From Paracoccus sp. SCSIO 75233 (GTDB taxonomy: Bacteria > Pseudomonadota > Alphaproteobacteria > Rhodobacterales > Rhodobacteraceae), in contig NZ_CP115757.1 in assembly GCF_027912675.1 (NCBI RefSeq), positions 3,190,501 through 3,254,500 on the forward strand: a stretch of 64,000 nucleotides of DNA, written 5' to 3'. Below the pieces are notes generated by a model that made no database searches, was not told the origin of the DNA, and saw nothing but the letters and a program-made list of their open reading frames with translations. A program made the translations under genes and the position numbers. Positions 27,910-36,495 of the stretch are shown here, in pieces (positions within the stretch are counted from its first letter, which is position 1; the number at the start of each line of letters is the position of its first letter).

Positions 27910-28596
27910 ATGACGGTCTGGCACACCCATTTCCTGAACGCGCGCAACAGCGTGACCCGGATCCTCCCGGAGGTCCGGACCTCCATCCGCGCTGCAATCA
28001 GCGCCGCCTCCGACCATGTCGAATTGCCCCGCATGGACCTCGTCATCCGCACCGGAACCGAGGTCATCCCCGACTGGGGCGTCGCCGGAAACTGCCCCGC
28101 TCCGGGCCTGATAAACCTGACCATAGACCCCGATCGCTACAACCCGGATTATGTGGTTCGCACACTCGTTCACGAATTCCACCACCTGATTCGCTGGGAC
28201 GGTCCGGGCTATGGAAAATCGCTGGGCGAGGCGCTTGTCAGCGAAGGGCTCGCCGGTCATTTCGTCCTTCAGGTGCTGGGCGGAAAGCCGGATCCGTGGG
28301 ACGCCGTGAACCCTTCGCAGGGGCTCGCCCGCCGCGCCTCGAATGAGTGGTCGCGGCTCGGTTACGATCACGCCGAATGGTTCTTCGGCAGCGGCAAGAT
28401 CCGCAAATGGTCCGGCTACGGCCTCGGCCACCGGCTGATCGCGGAACATCTCGCCGCGCGCCCCGATCAGACCCCGGTCACCCTCGCCACGGCCCGCGCC
28501 GACGATTTCCGCAGCGCCATGCGCAGCCTCGCCAAAACCGATGGCGAAGCCCCGGCGGAAGACGAAGAAACCCCGGCGGAAACCAGCGAAACCTGA
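27910..28596 (+). CDS. DUF2268-type putative zinc metalloprotease
   Basis: A 228-residue protein with a zincin active site: HEFHH gives the HExxH motif at His88, Glu89 and His92, and Glu112 in EALVSEGLA is a likely third ligand. This fits the DUF2268 family of predicted Zn-dependent proteases. The substrate is unknown and I see no signal peptide. The last 20 residues are acidic and repetitive (EAPAEDEETPAETSET) and probably disordered. It is a single gene following a spacer with the phased repeat array; its stop lies 14 bp before the palindromic repeat at 28610. Confidence 0.75.
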   Translation: MTVWHTHFLNARNSVTRILPEVRTSIRAAISAASDHVELPRMDLVIRTGTEVIPDWGVAGNCPAPGLINLTIDPDRYNPDYVVRTLVHEFHHLIRWDGPGYGKSLGEALVSEGLAGHFVLQVLGGKPDPWDAVNPSQGLARRASNEWSRLGYDHAEWFFGSGKIRKWSGYGLGHRLIAEHLAARPDQTPVTLATARADDFRSAMRSLAKTDGEAPAEDEETPAETSET

Positions 28597-28609
28597 CCCC
28601 GCGCGGCCC

Positions 28610-28657
28610 TTTCAGCCTGGCCCAAATATCCCGGGGGTCCGGGGGTAGCACCCCCGG
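28610..28657. repeat. Palindromic repeat, copy B, intergenic; possible terminator
   Basis: Read on the minus strand: CCGGGGGT, loop GCT, ACCCCCGG, then ACCCCCGGGATATTTG and CCAGGCTGAAA. It lies between two convergent genes, where the hairpin could end transcription. It matches copy A at 4521-4577 apart from the hairpin loop, one G and a few substitutions. Confidence 0.8.
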
Positions 28658-28673
28658 CCTCGCGCAGAAAACC

Positions 28674-29696
28674 TCAGCCTTTCCTGAGATGCTCGCGCCC
28701 CAATATCTCCGCGATCTGCACTGCGTTCAGCGCCGCGCCCTTGCGCAGATTATCCGCCACCAGCCACAGATTCAGCCCGTTCTCGACCGTTGAATCCTGC
28801 CGGATGCGCGACACGAACGTGGCGAAATCCCCGACCGTTTCCGTCGGCGTCACATAGCCGCCATCCTCGCGCTTATCGACGACCAGCAGCCCCGGTGCCT
28901 CGCGCAGGATGTCGCGGGCCTCGTCCTCGTCGAGGAAATCCTCGAACTCCACATTCACCGATTCTGCGTCGCCCACAAAGACCGGAACCCGCACGCAGGT
29001 CGCTGACACCCGGATCGAGGGATCGAGGATCTTCTTGGTTTCCGCCACGATTTGCCATTCCGCCCGGCTCGCCCCGTCTTCCATGAACGCGCCGACCTGC
29101 GGGATCACGTTAAACGCGATCTGGCGCGGCAGATGCTCCGGCTCCACCTCCTGACCGGGCACATACATGCCCTTGGTCTGGTTCCACAGCTCGTCCATCT
29201 GCTCGTTCCCGGCACCCGACACCGCTTGGTAGGTGGAGACGACCACACGCCGCACCCGCGCCCGGTCATGAAGCGGTTTCAGCACCGCGACCAGCTCCGA
29301 GGTTGCCGCGTCCGGGCAGGCGATAATCATCTTCTCACGGTAGGTCTCGATCGCCGCGGCGTTCACCTCCGGCGCGACCAGCGGGATGGACGCATCCATC
29401 CGCCATGCCTCTGAACAGTCGATCACCACGCATCCCGCCTGTGCCGCGACCGGCGCGTATTTGCGTGCGTCCTCCGGGCCCATTCCGAACAGGGCGATAT
29501 CGCAGCCCTCGAAGGCGAATCCGTCGATGTCACGGGTTTTCAGCGTGTCGTCGCCATAGCTCACCTCGGTTCCCAGCGAGCGGCGGGGGGCGAGCGCGAT
29601 CACCTCATCCGCCGGAAACTCCCGCTCCGAAAGAATATTCAGGATTTCACGGCCAAGATTGCCCGTGGCCCCGGCAACAGCGATTTTGTAGCCCAT
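28674..29696 (-). CDS. Aspartate-semialdehyde dehydrogenase homologue lacking catalytic Cys and His
   Basis: A 340-residue protein that follows the Asd fold throughout: NADP-binding AVAGATGNLGREIL at residues 5-18, VVVSTYQAVSGAG with Gln157, and a C-terminal region (FVSRIRQDSTVENGLNLW) that looks like a normal alphaproteobacterial Asd. However, the active-site loop reads IIACPDAATSEL, with Ala130 where the family has the acyl-forming Cys of NPNCST. Asp243 replaces the catalytic His of RVPV..GHS, although Arg236 is kept. The phosphate-site residues are also changed (GMGPEDARKY, CSEAWRMD). It may be a pseudoenzyme, comparable to the Usg-1 paralogues of Asd. I chose the ATG at 29696, which begins the Rossmann fold. 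Confidence 0.82.
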   Translation of the reverse strand: MGYKIAVAGATGNLGREILNILSEREFPADEVIALAPRRSLGTEVSYGDDTLKTRDIDGFAFEGCDIALFGMGPEDARKYAPVAAQAGCVVIDCSEAWRMDASIPLVAPEVNAAAIETYREKMIIACPDAATSELVAVLKPLHDRARVRRVVVSTYQAVSGAGNEQMDELWNQTKGMYVPGQEVEPEHLPRQIAFNVIPQVGAFMEDGASRAEWQIVAETKKILDPSIRVSATCVRVPVFVGDAESVNVEFEDFLDEDEARDILREAPGLLVVDKREDGGYVTPTETVGDFATFVSRIRQDSTVENGLNLWLVADNLRKGAALNAVQIAEILGREHLRKG

Positions 29697-29764
29697 CAGG
29701 AAGCTCCTTTGTCTGATCCGGGGATATAGGCGCGACAACAGGTCGGCGAAAGGGCAAAGCCCGC

Positions 29765-30457
29765 TCAGGCCCCCAGATGACGCCGCCTGATGTCGGTTGC
29801 GGCGGCGAATGCGTCCGGGTCGCCGCCCCAGACATGCCGCCCGCGCGCGATCAGCGTGATCCGGTCGGCCAGTGCGGTCGCGAAGCGGATATTCTGCTCG
29901 ACGAGGATCATCGTCAGCCCTTCAGCCCGCAGCTTTTGCAGCGCCTCGCTGAGTGCCGCGACCAGCGGGACCGCCAGCCCCTCCGTCGGTTCGTCCAGCA
30001 GCAGCAGGCGGGGCGAGGTCATCAGCGCCCGGCCAATCGCCAGCATCTGCTGCTCGCCGCCGGAAAGCGCGCGCCCCGGCGCGTCCAGCCGCCCGGCCAG
30101 ACCCGGAAACAGATCGGTGATGCGCTGCACCGACCAGTCACCTTTCCCGATCCGCCCCGCCAGCGTCAGGTTTTCGCGCACGCTCAGGCTCCCGAAGATC
30201 TCCCGCCCCTCCGGCACCCAAGCGATTCCGGCGCGGGCGATCCGGGGCGTGGCCCAGGCAGTGATGTCCCGCCCGTCCAGATGGATTGCGCCCCCCGCCG
30301 GGGTCAGCAGCCCCATGATCCGGCGCAGCGTGGTGGTTTTGCCGGCACCGTTCCGGCCCAGAAGGGTGTGGATCTGGCCCGCCTCGGCGCGAAGGGACAG
30401 GCCGTCCAGAACCTGCACCGGGCCATATCCGGCGCTGATGTCGGTCAACTCAAGCAT
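29765..30457 (-). CDS. livF: Branched-chain amino acid ABC transporter ATP-binding protein LivF
   Basis: A 230-residue ABC ATPase of the LivF type. Walker A is LLGRNGAGKTTTLR (about residues 32-45), the signature ALSGGEQQMLAIGRALM and Walker B LLLLDEPTEGLA. It pairs with LivG to energise uptake. I chose the ATG at 30457, which overlaps the livG stop by 8 bp; the open frame upstream is a shadow of livG. It is the last gene of the minus-strand liv operon. Confidence 0.92.
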   Translation of the reverse strand: MLELTDISAGYGPVQVLDGLSLRAEAGQIHTLLGRNGAGKTTTLRRIMGLLTPAGGAIHLDGRDITAWATPRIARAGIAWVPEGREIFGSLSVRENLTLAGRIGKGDWSVQRITDLFPGLAGRLDAPGRALSGGEQQMLAIGRALMTSPRLLLLDEPTEGLAVPLVAALSEALQKLRAEGLTMILVEQNIRFATALADRITLIARGRHVWGGDPDAFAAATDIRRRHLGA

Positions 30458-31166
30458 CGTAGATCGCCCGCAAGACCGCTCGTGCGCCCTCTGGCGCGCC
30501 GTGATAGATAAGCGCGCCGCGATCCATGACCGCGATCCGGTCCGCGATGGCGAAGGCCAGATCAAGGTCATGCTCGATCACGATCATGGTCAGCGCGCGC
30601 GGCAATCCGGCGATCAGCCCGTGCAGCTCCTCAGCCCCGCCCGCGCCGATGCCGGAGGCGGGTTCGTCCAGAAGCAGCAAGCGCGGCGCCCCGGCAAGGG
30701 CCATCGCCAGATCCAGCCGTCTGCGGGTGCCGTGATCGGCGGCGGCAACCGGGCGGTCGAGATCGCTCAGATGCGTCAGCCTCGCCGCCTCCCGGGCCTT
30801 CGCCTCAAGCGCTGCGTCCCGCAAGGGATCGCGGCCCGGCCCGGTTCGACCAGCCGCAGACGCCGCGGCGAGGATCAGGTTTTCGCGCAGGCTGAACCCG
30901 TCAAACAGGCTCGTCCGTTGAAAACCGCGCCCGAGACCGGCGCGGGCGCGGGCATCGGCGGGCAGGGCGGTGACGTCGCGCCCGTTCAGCCGGATGCATC
31001 CCCGATCCGGCGCGATTTCCCCGGCGATCAGCCGCATCAGCGTGGTCTTGCCCGCGCCGTTCGGGCCAAGGATCACCAGCCGCTCGCCCGATGCCACACG
31101 CAGTGACAGGGGGCGGATCACCTCCACCCCGCCGAAGCTTTTGGCGATGTCGGCGATCTCAAGCAT
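30450..31166 (-). CDS. livG: Branched-chain amino acid ABC transporter ATP-binding protein LivG
   Basis: A 238-residue ABC ATPase. Walker A is ILGPNGAGKTTLMRL near residues 33-47 and Walker B is LLLLDEPASGIG. The signature region is AADHGTRRRLDLAMALAG, where LivG proteins typically have LSYGxQRRLEIARAL, so the usual LSxG start is degraded here. The start overlaps the livM stop by 8 bp. Confidence 0.9.
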   Translation of the reverse strand: MLEIADIAKSFGGVEVIRPLSLRVASGERLVILGPNGAGKTTLMRLIAGEIAPDRGCIRLNGRDVTALPADARARAGLGRGFQRTSLFDGFSLRENLILAAASAAGRTGPGRDPLRDAALEAKAREAARLTHLSDLDRPVAAADHGTRRRLDLAMALAGAPRLLLLDEPASGIGAGGAEELHGLIAGLPRALTMIVIEHDLDLAFAIADRIAVMDRGALIYHGAPEGARAVLRAIYDA

Positions 31167-32088
31167 CGCGGCCCCGGTCGATCAGGCCATAGATCCCACG
31201 CCCGCCCGCGAGGACGACGGCGATCAGCAGCGCCCCGATCACCAGATGCCAGTGATCCGTCCAGCCAGCGGCCCAGTGCTTCAGCACGACGAAGATCGCA
31301 GCCCCGATCACCGGCCCGGTCAGCGTGCCGATCCCGCCGAGGATCAGCACCACAAGCGCCTCTCCCGAGGCGGTCCAGACCATCAATTCGGGTGAGACAA
31401 ACTGGATATGCTGCGCCGCCAGAACGCCCGCGATCCCGGCAACGGCGGAAGAAAGCATGAAGCCGGTTGCCCGGATACGGGCGGGCGGCAGACCGATGGC
31501 GGCGGCGCGGGCAGGGTTGTCGCGCACGGCCTCCATCGCGCGCCCGAACGGGCTTCGCAGCAATGCTGCCGCCAGTAGAAATGCCGCGACCAGCAGCAGC
31601 AGCGCATAGGTCGCAAAGACCAGCGGGTCGCCGCTATCGGCCAGCGGCAGCGGCGGGCGCGGAATGCCGCCCATGCCGTTATCGCCGCCAAGCGCATCGC
31701 TGCGGAATGTGGCGGTCCAGATCATTTGGCCAAACGCCAGCGTCGCCATGATGAAGAAGATGCCCTGCGTGCGCGCCGATACCGCGCCGATCAGGCCGCC
31801 GGTCAGTGCCGCAGCCGCGATCCCCACAACCGCCGCAGGCCAGGGCGGCAGACCGGCCTGACAGGCAAGCACATAGCCATAGGCCGCAACCCCCATGATC
31901 GCGCCATGCGCCAGCGAGACCATGCCGCCGAACCCCGCAGCCAGATCCAGCGACAGGGCGAGTATCGCCAATATCGCGATCTCCGCCACCATCTCGCGCG
32001 CGAAGAAACCGCCAAGCCCCGCCCAGATCGCCAGCGCGGCAACCGTCAGCGCGAAAACCCCGCTGCGCATCGGCGTCAGGCGGAACAT
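31159..32088 (-). CDS. livM: Branched-chain amino acid ABC transporter permease LivM
   Basis: A 309-residue inner-membrane permease with about nine hydrophobic helices. LivM features include LALSLDLAAGFGGMVSLAHGAIMGVAAY near residues 35-62 and the EAA-like loop SPFGRAMEAVRDNPARAAAIG. I chose the ATG at 32088, which overlaps the livH stop (ATGA). The frame is open further upstream to 32490, but that part is the shadow of livH. Confidence 0.92.
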   Translation of the reverse strand: MFRLTPMRSGVFALTVAALAIWAGLGGFFAREMVAEIAILAILALSLDLAAGFGGMVSLAHGAIMGVAAYGYVLACQAGLPPWPAAVVGIAAAALTGGLIGAVSARTQGIFFIMATLAFGQMIWTATFRSDALGGDNGMGGIPRPPLPLADSGDPLVFATYALLLLVAAFLLAAALLRSPFGRAMEAVRDNPARAAAIGLPPARIRATGFMLSSAVAGIAGVLAAQHIQFVSPELMVWTASGEALVVLILGGIGTLTGPVIGAAIFVVLKHWAAGWTDHWHLVIGALLIAVVLAGGRGIYGLIDRGRDA

Positions 32089-32954
32089 CAGCTTTTTGCC
32101 CCCGAAGCCAGCAACCCCTGCGGTCGCCAGATCAGGGCGGCGGCAAGCGCCAGATAGATCAGCACCGCGCTCGCATCCGGCCAGAGCGCTGCGCCGAACA
32201 CCTCGATCACCGCAACGATGACCGCGCCCAGCATCGCGCCGGTGACCGACCCCATGCCGCCGATTACCGTGACGATCAGCGCCGGTATCAGCGCCGTCAT
32301 CGCCATCGATGTGCTGGCGGAGACGATCGGCACCGCAACCACCCCGCCCAGCCCGGCAAGCGCGGCGCCAAGTGTGAACACGCCAAGGAACAGGCGTCCG
32401 GTGTCGATCCCGATGGCGCGCGCCATATCCGGGTTCTCGACGGCGGCACGCAGCGCCGCGCCGATGCCGGTCCGGTGGACGATCAGCCACAGCAGGATCG
32501 CAACCGCCGCGCCGGTCAGGATGACGAACACCCGGTAGGCGGGGTAGGGAACGCCAAGGATCCGCACGGTGCCGGACAGGGCTTCGGGTGCGGCCAGTGT
32601 CAGCGGCACGTCGCCCCAGACGATGCGCACCAGCTCAACCGCGATGAAGACCAGCCCGAAGCTGACCAGCACCTGCGGCATCGGCCCCTTGCCTGCGATC
32701 CGTCGCAGCAAACCCAGATGCAGCGCCGCCCCGGTCAGCCCGACGATCAGCGGCGAGGCGATCAGCGCAACCCAGAACCCGGCCTTTGCCGCGACCGAAA
32801 TGCCGAGATATGCACCCAGCATATACAGCGCCCCATGCGCCAGATTGGCAAACCCCATCAGCCCGAAACTGACCGACAACCCGGCGGAGATCAGAAACAG
32901 CAGCGCCGCATATTGCAGCGTGTTCAGAAGCTGAAGAAGCCAGAACGCCGCCAC
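32088..32954 (-). CDS. livH: Branched-chain amino acid ABC transporter permease LivH
   Basis: A 288-residue permease with about eight transmembrane helices. The family stretch FLISAGLSVSFGLMGFANLAHGALYMLGAYLG lies near residues 20-50 and the EAA-like loop is GAALRAAVENPDMARAIGID. It directly follows the binding-protein gene on the minus strand with no gap and is coupled to livM by an ATGA overlap. Confidence 0.92.
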   Translation of the reverse strand: MAAFWLLQLLNTLQYAALLFLISAGLSVSFGLMGFANLAHGALYMLGAYLGISVAAKAGFWVALIASPLIVGLTGAALHLGLLRRIAGKGPMPQVLVSFGLVFIAVELVRIVWGDVPLTLAAPEALSGTVRILGVPYPAYRVFVILTGAAVAILLWLIVHRTGIGAALRAAVENPDMARAIGIDTGRLFLGVFTLGAALAGLGGVVAVPIVSASTSMAMTALIPALIVTVIGGMGSVTGAMLGAVIVAVIEVFGAALWPDASAVLIYLALAAALIWRPQGLLASGAKS

Positions 32955-34097
32955 TCAGCCCATCTCGCAGCCATTCGGGGCATCGCGAACTGCCTCGACG
33001 GTGTCCAGCAATTGGTGGGTCATTTCTCCGTCGCGGCTGACCGTCTCGAACACATAGACATTCTGGACGATGTTATTCGTCGCCGGGTCGATCTCCAGCG
33101 GGCCACGCGGGCCGGTATAAGCCACCTTGGGCAGGGCCGCGGCCAGTTCCGCGCGCCCCTCGGCCCCGGTTTCAAGCGCGCCGAGCAGCAGCCGACCCGC
33201 ATCATATCCGGCCACGACATATTCCGAAGGCAGATTGCCGTCATGCTCAAGCGCATAGCTTTCGACGAAGCTGTCATTCTCCGCCGTGTCGAGCGAGGGC
33301 AAGTAATGCAGCGCCCCGATCACACCCTCCGCCGCCTCGCCCTGTGCGCGCAGGTAAAGCGGCGCGGTCAGAAAGCCGACCGAATAGAGCGGCAATTTCT
33401 CGCGCAGTCCGAAACTGTCATATTGCTTGACGAAGCTGATCGCGTCGGCGCCCCCGTAGAACACATAAAGCGCCTCCGCGCCCGAGGCTTGTGCCTTGGC
33501 AAGATACGGCCCGAAATCCTCGGTCTTGCCGAAGGGCGTGAAATCGCCGCCGACCACCTCTCCGCCGCCCGCTGTAAACGCCTCCGAGAACGCGCCGATC
33601 ATCTGCTGGCCCGCCGCGTAGTCCGGTGCCAGCGTAAAGACCGAACCGATCCTCTGTGCCGCCATCCACTCCCCCATCGGGCGGTTGAGCTGGTCGTTGG
33701 AGAAGCTGACGCGCGTGATATAGGGCGAGCAGTCCTTGCCCGTCGCGTCGCTGTTCCCGGCATTGGCGACGATCAGCGGCACCTGCGCCTGATGGACCAC
33801 GTCCCGCACAGCACCCAGCACCGCCGACGACACCACGCCGACCAACACATCCGCCTGATCCTGCATGATCAGCTTGCGCGCCCGCGTCAGCCCGGCCTGC
33901 GGCTTGGCCTCCGTATCCTCGCGCAGAATGCGGATGTCGTCGCGTGCGGCCTCGGTGATCGCCATGCGGAAACCGTCTTCGATATCCTGGCCGAGTGCCG
34001 CGTAATTGCCCGAGGCAGGCAGCAGCAGCCCGACCGTCGTCTCGGCGGCGGCCGGGGCCGCGAATGCGATCAAACCGGCGGCAATGGCATTTCTCAT
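32955..34097 (-). CDS. ABC transporter substrate-binding protein (LivJ/LivK type)
   Basis: A 380-residue periplasmic type I solute-binding protein with a Sec signal peptide ending AAPAAAE (about residue 18). The mature part starts TTVGLLLPASGNYAALGQD, the usual first strand of leucine-binding-type proteins. It is the first gene of the five-gene liv operon. Binding proteins of this class recognise branched-chain amino acids but also amides, urea or aromatic acids, so the ligand is open. I chose the ATG at 34097 for the signal peptide; the open frame to 34202 lacks one. Confidence 0.9.
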   Translation of the reverse strand: MRNAIAAGLIAFAAPAAAETTVGLLLPASGNYAALGQDIEDGFRMAITEAARDDIRILREDTEAKPQAGLTRARKLIMQDQADVLVGVVSSAVLGAVRDVVHQAQVPLIVANAGNSDATGKDCSPYITRVSFSNDQLNRPMGEWMAAQRIGSVFTLAPDYAAGQQMIGAFSEAFTAGGGEVVGGDFTPFGKTEDFGPYLAKAQASGAEALYVFYGGADAISFVKQYDSFGLREKLPLYSVGFLTAPLYLRAQGEAAEGVIGALHYLPSLDTAENDSFVESYALEHDGNLPSEYVVAGYDAGRLLLGALETGAEGRAELAAALPKVAYTGPRGPLEIDPATNNIVQNVYVFETVSRDGEMTHQLLDTVEAVRDAPNGCEMG

Positions 34098-34267
34098 CGG
34101 GCGCTCCCCGTATCTGTTTCGTGACGCAGTGATAGGCGCAGCCGGGCCGGATTTCCAAGAGAAACCTTGCCGGTCAACAGGACGCCGCCCGAGAGGGACC
34201 ATGCCGCCCGATCCCGCCCCGGTTCACGCCCCGCGTCACGCAGCGGGCAGCCGTTCAGATGATGGAC

Positions 34268-35566
34268 CTAAGCGGCGCGCTTCCGGCTTTTTACCCGGCC
34301 CGAAACCGCAGACGACAAGACGGGACCGTTGCGCGGATCATGGTCACGGGTGTCACGCAGCATCGAAGCGGACCCCTTGTCGAAGGTCATACCGGGCGCA
34401 CTGGCCCCTCCCGTAATCTGCCGCCTGCTGACCTGACACACGGGCTGCTCATTCTTCAAATGCCGCGCGATCAACCTGCGCAAAGCGGGTCCGCGAATGA
34501 TCGGACGCGCTGGCTCCGGCTGATAATCCGGCGCGGCAAGGTCAGGCATCAGTTCCAGAATTTCATCGCGCGCGGCGCCGCCAAGCATTTTCAGCGCCTC
34601 CGGACCGGTGAACAGCGATTCGGTCTCCAGCCCGTTTGCGCAGATGATCTCGTGCCGGTCGAACAGCAGGTGAAAATATTTGATGCTCGTACATTCCTCA
34701 AGCAGCCGGACCCCGTCGAGCGCCAGTAATTCCTTGGCCGCCACCAGCACCTCCGAACTGCTGAACATGCGCCGGCATATCGGGGAGTTGAGCAGGACAC
34801 GGTGCTGCTGGGACAGCATCAATTCGCGTTGCGGCCGGTCCGGCCCTAACGCCCCGACCTCGATCAGCACCGGCAACTGTCCGGTTTCTTTGGTGCCGAG
34901 TTGCTGAACGACACTGCGCGATCCGATCCAGCGGAGCGGTTGCAACCCGTGATCGCGCGTGCGGACAAGGTCGCCTTCCTGCAATGTGTCGATCTGGCGC
35001 AGCCCCGCTTCCGTCTCGACCAGAGTGCCTGCGGCGAAGCAGATGAAGCGATCATTATACCTCGTGGGATTGCGCGCCACGTCCTCCCGGTAGGAAGGTG
35101 CCAATTTGATCGATTTCAGCCGCGCCGAGCCGTAGCCCTTCGAGCGTAAATTTGTGATGACCCCATCGGGAAGCTGAAGCAGAAGCGTTCCATCCTGCAA
35201 CAGGACGGAGGTGACGTTGACCTGGTAGCTGTTGTTATCGTCCATCGTCACCGTCGAACCGACATAGCAGCCGACGGATTGCACCTTCTGAAATGCCCCG
35301 TTGACCAGAATTCCCTCATTTGCGGAAGATCTGTCCGGGTCGGGCTTTCGATCATCGTCGCTCAGCAGGTTGTTGTCTTCGATCTGCGGGGAGCCGTTCG
35401 TCGCGCCGAGCCTTTCATTGTCCTGCCAGCGATAGCTGCCGGTATCCCACACCACTGCGTTGGAGCCGGTGAAGGAATAGATATTGTTCGCAAGCCCGTA
35501 TAGCTGGCTTTGCGACATATTCGTTTCCGCCTTAAATCCCTCGAAATGATAGGTATGAAATTCCAT
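34268..35566 (-). CDS. Hint-domain (Hint_2) protein with a different N-terminal domain
   Basis: A 432-residue protein. The first 170 residues (MEFHTYHFEGFKAETNMSQS onward) are not like those of the tandem pair at 13.9-16.6 kb. The Hint domain begins at Cys176 (ICFAAGTLVETEAGLRQIDT), with LSQQHRVLL (His255), YFHLLFDRHEIICANG and a tail with ARHLKN. The C-terminal 60 residues are basic and extra. I chose the ATG at 35566, which has a GAGAG stretch upstream; the frame is open to 35665. The gene stands alone behind an AT-rich upstream region. Confidence 0.8.
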   Translation of the reverse strand: MEFHTYHFEGFKAETNMSQSQLYGLANNIYSFTGSNAVVWDTGSYRWQDNERLGATNGSPQIEDNNLLSDDDRKPDPDRSSANEGILVNGAFQKVQSVGCYVGSTVTMDDNNSYQVNVTSVLLQDGTLLLQLPDGVITNLRSKGYGSARLKSIKLAPSYREDVARNPTRYNDRFICFAAGTLVETEAGLRQIDTLQEGDLVRTRDHGLQPLRWIGSRSVVQQLGTKETGQLPVLIEVGALGPDRPQRELMLSQQHRVLLNSPICRRMFSSSEVLVAAKELLALDGVRLLEECTSIKYFHLLFDRHEIICANGLETESLFTGPEALKMLGGAARDEILELMPDLAAPDYQPEPARPIIRGPALRRLIARHLKNEQPVCQVSRRQITGGASAPGMTFDKGSASMLRDTRDHDPRNGPVLSSAVSGRVKSRKRAA

Positions 35567-36052
35567 GACTACGCTCTCGATACAAATGTCTTTTGATGCC
35601 GCTCCTGCTGCAACGGCAGAAAATACGAAGTGATGATTATTTGAATTGACGATTATTTTAAGCATTTGAATATATTGAAATATCGCAGATTTTTGTATGC
35701 TGACAAAGAGTTATTCCCCTTATTCCGCTGGCAACATGAATCTTATGCCATTCGATGGCTCCGGCCGGGTCAGGTGGATTTGGAGCATGATCTGTCCGGC
35801 GGAGTTTTCAGCTTCGGGCAGGCTTGTTTTCGCAGGTGGATTGGAACGAAAATCCTGAACCCTTTAAATCGGCGGAAATGCTTTTCCGCGATTATCTCGC
35901 TTGCCGCCGCCGCCGACCGTCATTGCGAGTGCCGGATTTCGGGCGGGCTATAGCCTTCCGGCTTTCCTTCCGGCCCGGGAAGGATGGGATTTGTCCCATA
36001 TGCCCCCGGGTAGGCATATTGCACCAATCCCCGATCGGGCCTGCTTCCCGAA
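35567..36052. other. 486-bp region without a recognised gene
   Basis: From about 35590 to 35720 the sequence is very AT-rich compared with everything around it and probably contains the promoter of the Hint gene. The remainder holds a + strand frame near 35824-35940 whose translation (DWNENPEPFKSAEMLFRDYL) looks protein-like, but I recognise no family. Near 35997-36019 there is an inverted repeat ATATGCC and GGCATAT around a CCCGGG-rich loop, which may end the VOC gene transcript. Confidence 0.45.
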
Positions 36053-36385
36053 TCAGGGCTTGCGAAGCAGCAGCACCGTGCCCGCAGGATCGGAGGTCCA
36101 GTGGCCCTCTGTCCCGTCCAGCGGCTCCAGCGTGTCGCGGCGCGGGCTGCCAAGCCGTTCGAGATCTTCGTCAGGATGATCCGACAGCAGTTCAAGCCAG
36201 ATGTCGGTCTGGCTTTGATGCGGCACCTTATCGATCCACAGGACGATCTTTCCGAACGCGAATGCGACCGTCTCGCCGCTTTCTTTCTGGACCGTCAGCC
36301 CGACGCGGTCACGATAGAAGGCCACCGTGTCGGCCCATTTATGGGCGGGGACTTTCATGGCGATATTCTGGCCGGGTCGGATCAT
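36053..36385 (-). CDS. VOC (glyoxalase/bleomycin-resistance fold) protein
   Basis: A 110-residue single-module vicinal-oxygen-chelate protein. The start NIAMKVPAHKWADTVAFYRDRVGLTV is the typical beta-alpha unit, followed by VAFAFGKIVLWIDKV and a closing DPAGTVLLLRK strand. Activity and ligand are unknown. It is the most downstream of three minus-strand genes (DUF1428 tandem, two-module VOC, this one) next to an HxlR regulator. Confidence 0.72.
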   Translation of the reverse strand: MIRPGQNIAMKVPAHKWADTVAFYRDRVGLTVQKESGETVAFAFGKIVLWIDKVPHQSQTDIWLELLSDHPDEDLERLGSPRRDTLEPLDGTEGHWTSDPAGTVLLLRKP

Positions 36386-36495
36386 GGCGGTCGTCCTTCT
36401 GTCAGCTACAGATCAGCCGTTCCCGGAAGCTGATCTCCCGCGCGTATGTGATTGCGCGGCGTGCGGGGCCGGGCCTTTCGACCCGGCCTTGCAGC

